Positions 6,634 to 9,668 of a stretch of DNA of 9,668 bases are shown here, piece by piece. The notes under the pieces were generated by a model. That model was not told where the DNA came from, did no database searches, and worked only from the letters and a program-made list of their open reading frames with translations. A program made the translations under genes and the position numbers. The stretch is taken from positions 1-9,668 of the forward strand of contig SKSA01000122.1 of the NCBI GenBank assembly GCA_007118195.1, in the 5' to 3' direction. The stretch's first letter is position 1. Each line of letters opens with the position of its first letter. The stretch is from Anaerobacillus sp. (GTDB lineage: Bacteria > Bacillota > Bacilli > Bacillales > Anaerobacillaceae).

Positions 6634-8082
6634 ATGAAAACACAAGTTATTGGTCACAAAATGTTTATTGGCGGAGAATGGGTAGCGAGAGAAGAAATAA
6701 TCGAAGTACGTGATCCGAAAGATAACAGTTTGATCTCTACTGTTCCGAAAGCTTCTGCAGAGGATATGCTTTTAGCTATCCATGCTGCAAAAGAAGGGGC
6801 AAAGATTGCTGCAGCTATGCCGGTCCATGAGCGAATTTCAATCATAAAAAGAGCGGCTAAATATATTGAAGCACGTCATGAAACCTATGCCACAATAATT
6901 GCAAGAGAAGCCAGTAAAACCATTCGCGAAGCTAGAAAAGAAGTAACACGTTGTATCGAAACGTTGGAAATCAGTGCGGAAGAAGCAAGACGAATTAATG
7001 GTGAAACCATTCCATTTGACCAAATGCCTGGTAGCGAAAATCGTGTTGGTTATTATTACCGCTTTCCGATTGGTATTATAGCTGCAATTACACCGTTTAA
7101 TGATCCATTAAACTTAGTTGCCCATAAAGTGGGTCCAGCTTTAGCTTCTGGTAATGCAATCATTGTTAAGCCAGCAACAGTAACGCCGTTAAGTGCATTA
7201 CTATTAGCAGAAGCCTTTATTGAGTCTGGGTTACATCCTAAAATTCTTACAGTAATTACTGGAAATGGGAGAGAAATAGGTGATCCATTAGTGATGCATC
7301 CTGATGTAAGAATGATATCATTTACAGGTGGTCTTGAAGCAGGTCTTGATATTACAAAAAAAGCAGGGCTGAAAAAAATAGGGATGGAACTTGGATCCAA
7401 TTCACCGGTTATTGTTTTAAAGGATGCTGATATTAATGAAGCTGTGGAATCAACGGTTTCAGGTGCATTTTGGGCTGCAGGGCAAAATTGCCTAGGGGTT
7501 CAAAGGGTTTATATTGAAGAGAGCATTTTCTATAGCTTTACAAATGCTTTTGTTAAACGTACCAATCAGTATCAGATGGGTGATAAATTATCGGAATTGA
7601 CTGATATGGGTCCGATGATTACAGAAAAAGAAGCGATACGAGTTGAAGAGTGGGTAAATGAAGCTTTACAAAAGGGTGCTAATTTGCTAACTGGTGGAAA
7701 ACGTAACGGTGCTTACTTCGAACCAACGGTTTTAGTTGATGTCCCTGAAGATTGTACTCTAGCAAATGAAGAAGTTTTTGGTCCAGTTGTTATGCTCTAT
7801 CCTATAGCAAATTTGAATGCTGCTATTGAGAAATCAAACGCAGTAAACTATGGATTACAAGCTGGGATTTTCACTCGTGATTTAGAAAAAGCTTTTGAAG
7901 CGATTGAAAAAATAGATGTTGGTGGTTTAATGGTAAATGATAGTAGTGACTACCGAATTGATGGAATGCCTTTTGGTGGTGTGAAAGGCTCAGGCATAGG
8001 AAGAGAAGGAATTAAGTTTGCGATACATGAAATGACTGAACCAAAAGTAGTCTGCTTTAAATTATCAAAAAGTTATAAATAG
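6634..8082 (+). CDS. NAD(P)-dependent aldehyde dehydrogenase, likely aspartate-semialdehyde oxidising (DoeC-like)
   Basis: 482 residues, the usual length for the superfamily. PFNDPLN carries oxyanion Asn156, followed by KVGPALASGNAIIVKPA. FTGGLEAG is the nucleotide loop, GMELGSNSP has the general base Glu252 (ELGS instead of the common ELGG), GQNCLG has the catalytic Cys286, and EEVFGPV has Glu380. All catalytic residues are present, so it should be active. In Halomonas the aldehyde dehydrogenase DoeC turns aspartate semialdehyde into aspartate as the last step of ectoine breakdown, and the position after the deacetylase and the semialdehyde-handling dehydrogenase fits that. Sequence alone cannot exclude other semialdehydes such as succinate semialdehyde. 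The RBS AAAGGTGG (6617-6624) is nine bases from ATG, and the gene follows its neighbour by 31 bases with no terminator between, so the three genes probably form one operon. Confidence 0.85.
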   Translation: MKTQVIGHKMFIGGEWVAREEIIEVRDPKDNSLISTVPKASAEDMLLAIHAAKEGAKIAAAMPVHERISIIKRAAKYIEARHETYATIIAREASKTIREARKEVTRCIETLEISAEEARRINGETIPFDQMPGSENRVGYYYRFPIGIIAAITPFNDPLNLVAHKVGPALASGNAIIVKPATVTPLSALLLAEAFIESGLHPKILTVITGNGREIGDPLVMHPDVRMISFTGGLEAGLDITKKAGLKKIGMELGSNSPVIVLKDADINEAVESTVSGAFWAAGQNCLGVQRVYIEESIFYSFTNAFVKRTNQYQMGDKLSELTDMGPMITEKEAIRVEEWVNEALQKGANLLTGGKRNGAYFEPTVLVDVPEDCTLANEEVFGPVVMLYPIANLNAAIEKSNAVNYGLQAGIFTRDLEKAFEAIEKIDVGGLMVNDSSDYRIDGMPFGGVKGSGIGREGIKFAIHEMTEPKVVCFKLSKSYK

Positions 8083-8161
8083 TAAAGAGATAAAGCGAAA
8101 ACTAAAAATTTCAAGATGCGCAAGTAACAAGAGAATGCCCTATATTGCTCGAAGTGTTAGT

Positions 8162-8215
8162 CACCACCCTTCTTTTTGTAATACTTTAGAAATTATATAA
8201 AAAAAAAGGGTGGTG
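8162..8215. repeat. long inverted repeat / hairpin after the aldehyde dehydrogenase gene
   Basis: CACCACCCTT (8162-8171) is exactly complementary to AAGGGTGGTG (8206-8215), and after one C-A mismatch five more T-A pairs extend the stem (8173-8177 with 8200-8204). The loop is about 22 bases and AT-rich. It begins 79 bases after the stop. The trailing CCCTATTTTAA has only a short T run, so it may end the amidohydrolase operon weakly. The tract of nine As inside the stem is unusual for a simple terminator. Confidence 0.5.
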
Positions 8216-8314
8216 CCCTATTTTAATACGCAATAGAAGTTGGGACTGTTTTGTTAATTAGTTTTCATAGATCTTGTAAGTACAATAATATCTAATAGCT
8301 TAATAGATTAATCG

Positions 8315-8343
8315 TTTACAGCCATCATTAGAAATCGTATTAA
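8315..8343 (+). promoter_or_regulatory. candidate sigmaA promoter for the second ectoine hydrolase
   Basis: TTTACA (8315-8320) and TATTAA (8338-8343) are 17 bases apart and match the consensus at 5/6 and 4/6. They lie in the 320-base gap before the second hydrolase gene, giving a leader of about 55 bases, much shorter than that of copy 1. With the hairpin upstream, this suggests copy 2 is transcribed on its own. Confidence 0.5.
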
Positions 8344-8361
8344 AAATTATGTTTTACATAT

Positions 8362-8378
8362 TAATTAAGAGTTAATTA
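8362..8378 (+). promoter_or_regulatory. 17-bp palindrome TAATTAA-GAG-TTAATTA (possible operator)
   Basis: TAATTAA (8362-8368) is the exact reverse complement of TTAATTA (8372-8378), with GAG between. It lies just downstream of the candidate -10 box and upstream of the RBS of copy 2, where a repressor could block transcription. Composed almost only of A and T, it could arise by chance. Confidence 0.3.
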
Positions 8379-8405
8379 CATCTTTTGTACTAGGGGGTAA
8401 TGCCA

Positions 8406-9593
8406 GTGTTCACAATATTAGAATATAAAGAAAGAATTAAAAAAACAAAAGAAAAAATGCAAGAAGCTGGAATTGAAGTTTTGCTAACAACTAATCCTGC
8501 AAATATGAATTATCTCACTGGTTATGATGGATGGGCGTTTTATGTTCATCAATTACTTATTGTCTCTCTTGAAGATGAACAACCGATTTGGATAGGTAGA
8601 GGGATGGATGCTAATGGTGCAAAAGTTACTACATGGTTAGAATACGAAAATATTATTCCGTATACAGACGATTATGTGCATTCTACGATAAAGCATCCTA
8701 TGGACTTTGTTTGTGATATTATAAAAAGCAAAAAACTTGATAAAAAAGTTTTTGGTGTCGAAATGGATACGTATTATTTTACAGCGATGTGCTATCAGCA
8801 ACTACAAAAAGGATTACCAAATGCTACTTTTAAAGATGCTACTACGCTGGTGAATTGGGTAAGGATTATTAAATCTGATAAAGAAATTGAATATATGAAA
8901 AGAGCCGGAAAAATTGTTGAAAAAGCAATGCAAATTGGTATCGATACTATTAATGAAGGTGTACGTGAATGTGATGTTTCTGCAAATATCTATCATGCAC
9001 AAATAAGTGGAACGGAGGAATTTGGTGGGGATTATCCTTCTATCGTTCCCTTATTACCGGCTGGAAAAAAAACATCAACACCTCATTTAACATGGACAGA
9101 TGACAGATATCAAAATGGTGATACGGTTATCTTAGAATTGGCGGGTTGCTATAAAAGATACCACTCCCCATTAGCAAGAACTTTGGTAATTGGAAATCCA
9201 ACAACAAAAGTTAAAGACCTTGCTGACGTTGTTCTTGAGGGGATCAATGTAACACTTAGCGCCATTAAACCAGGAATTACTTGTGAAGATCTTGAAGAGG
9301 TATGGCGTAAAACGATAGAAAAAAGTGGATTTATCAAAGATTCTAGAATAGGTTATTCAATGGGACTAAATTATCCACCAGATTGGGGCGAACATACAGC
9401 AAGTTTAAGAAAAGGGGATTTAACGATCTTACAACCGAATATGACATTTCATATGATCCCGGGCATTTGGTATGAGGATTTTGGAGTGGAGTTTAGTGAG
9501 TCATTTAGAGTTACAGAGACTGGATATGAATTGTTATCTAATTTTCAAAGAGAGCTATTCATAAAAAGAGAGCCTTTGTTGACAATTGTTTAA
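8406..9593 (+). CDS. doeA: ectoine hydrolase EutD/DoeA, M24 fold, copy 2
   Basis: About 395 residues and a paralogue of the gene at 592-1773: my hand alignment gives about 93 differences in about 383 aligned positions, so roughly three quarters identical, with very few length differences. The signature blocks match: GYDGWAFYVHQ, GRGMDANGAK, GGDYPSIVPLLPAG, LELAGCYKRYHSPLART (243-259), GLNYPPDWGEHT and FHMIPGIW. The same M24 metal-ligand positions are replaced, so the active site is of the EutD type. The most divergent stretches are the N-terminal domain after KHPMDF (about 100-130) and around 270-290, and the C-terminus. GTG 8406 is preferred over ATG 8400 because GGGGG (8393-8397) is only two bases from the ATG but eight from the GTG, and GTG matches copy 1. 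It is separated from the operon upstream by a hairpin and has its own candidate promoter. It may act on 5-hydroxyectoine or simply add dosage. Confidence 0.88.
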   Translation: MFTILEYKERIKKTKEKMQEAGIEVLLTTNPANMNYLTGYDGWAFYVHQLLIVSLEDEQPIWIGRGMDANGAKVTTWLEYENIIPYTDDYVHSTIKHPMDFVCDIIKSKKLDKKVFGVEMDTYYFTAMCYQQLQKGLPNATFKDATTLVNWVRIIKSDKEIEYMKRAGKIVEKAMQIGIDTINEGVRECDVSANIYHAQISGTEEFGGDYPSIVPLLPAGKKTSTPHLTWTDDRYQNGDTVILELAGCYKRYHSPLARTLVIGNPTTKVKDLADVVLEGINVTLSAIKPGITCEDLEEVWRKTIEKSGFIKDSRIGYSMGLNYPPDWGEHTASLRKGDLTILQPNMTFHMIPGIWYEDFGVEFSESFRVTETGYELLSNFQRELFIKREPLLTIV

Positions 9594-9645
9594 ATATTGG
9601 AAAATCAAAGGCGGTTAATTAAAGGTTCTAATATTAAATAAACAA

Positions 9646-9668
9646 GGGGCTGTCCGATAAGTGTCTGA
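9646..9668. mobile_element. possible end of an insertion sequence at the window edge
   Basis: The last 23 bases start GGGGCTGTCCGATAAG, which resembles terminal inverted repeats of transposons such as those of the IS1182 group in bacilli. The match is from memory. Only one end is visible and no transposase is in view, so neither the family nor target-site duplication can be checked. No terminator for copy 2 is seen in 9594-9645. Confidence 0.35.

Noticed and set aside
7056..7400. Minus-strand open frame of 114 codons inside the aldehyde dehydrogenase gene
   Set aside because: It lies wholly opposite a gene with all catalytic motifs, has no recognisable domain, and is expected as a shadow of codon bias.
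8136..8221. Direct repeat TGCCCTAT (8136-8143 and 8214-8221) around the hairpin, as a target-site duplication
   Set aside because: The left copy is 18 bases from the left arm while the right copy overlaps the right arm, so the geometry does not fit an insertion, and eight bases is weak evidence.
1..9668. CRISPR array, tRNA, rRNA, prophage genes or a defence system
   Set aside because: No regularly spaced repeats, no tRNA-like cloverleaf, no rRNA segments and no phage or nuclease families were seen.

Overview
The window comes from an AT-rich, low-GC Gram-positive bacterium, most likely a Bacillaceae-type Bacillota. Almost every gene has a strong GGAGG/GGTGG-type ribosome binding site, the candidate promoters are sigmaA-like with 17-base spacers, and the encoded proteins have the feel of halotolerant or alkaliphilic bacilli. 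All seven complete genes lie on the + strand. Together they look like a catabolic island for the compatible solutes ectoine and/or 5-hydroxyectoine.

Layout: (1) positions 1-119 hold the 3' end of an unidentified gene, closed by an intrinsic terminator (170-200). (2) A long AT-rich leader (about 200-591) contains a candidate promoter, an eight-codon minicistron and several inverted repeats. (3) Next come an ectoine hydrolase (EutD/DoeA, 592-1773) and an EutC-like ornithine-cyclodeaminase-family protein (1810-2790), probably one transcript. (4) A perfect 15-bp hairpin and a candidate promoter precede a cystathionine gamma-synthase-family PLP enzyme (2957-4165), followed by a terminator-like hairpin. 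(5) A tight run follows: M20 amidohydrolase (4320-5558), homoserine-dehydrogenase-like protein (5562-6602) and aldehyde dehydrogenase (6634-8082). (6) A 320-base gap with a hairpin, a promoter and a palindrome leads to a second ectoine hydrolase (8406-9593). (7) The last 23 bases resemble the end of an insertion sequence.

Proposed logic: EutD/DoeA opens the ectoine ring to N-alpha-acetyl-2,4-diaminobutyrate. The M20 enzyme removes the acetyl group to give 2,4-diaminobutyrate (DABA). DABA loses its gamma-amino group to give aspartate semialdehyde, and the aldehyde dehydrogenase oxidises that to aspartate. The proteobacterial cluster uses an AstE/AspA-family deacetylase (EutE/DoeB), an aminotransferase (DoeD) and, for hydroxyectoine, EutB with EutC. 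None of EutE/DoeB, DoeD or EutB is visible here. Instead there are an M20 deacetylase, a homoserine-dehydrogenase-fold oxidoreductase and a fold-type-I PLP lyase/synthase-like enzyme. This suggests a rewired Gram-positive version of the pathway. The duplicated hydrolase could mean separate ectoine and hydroxyectoine specificities or separate expression. No transporter and no EnuR-type regulator is visible in the window.
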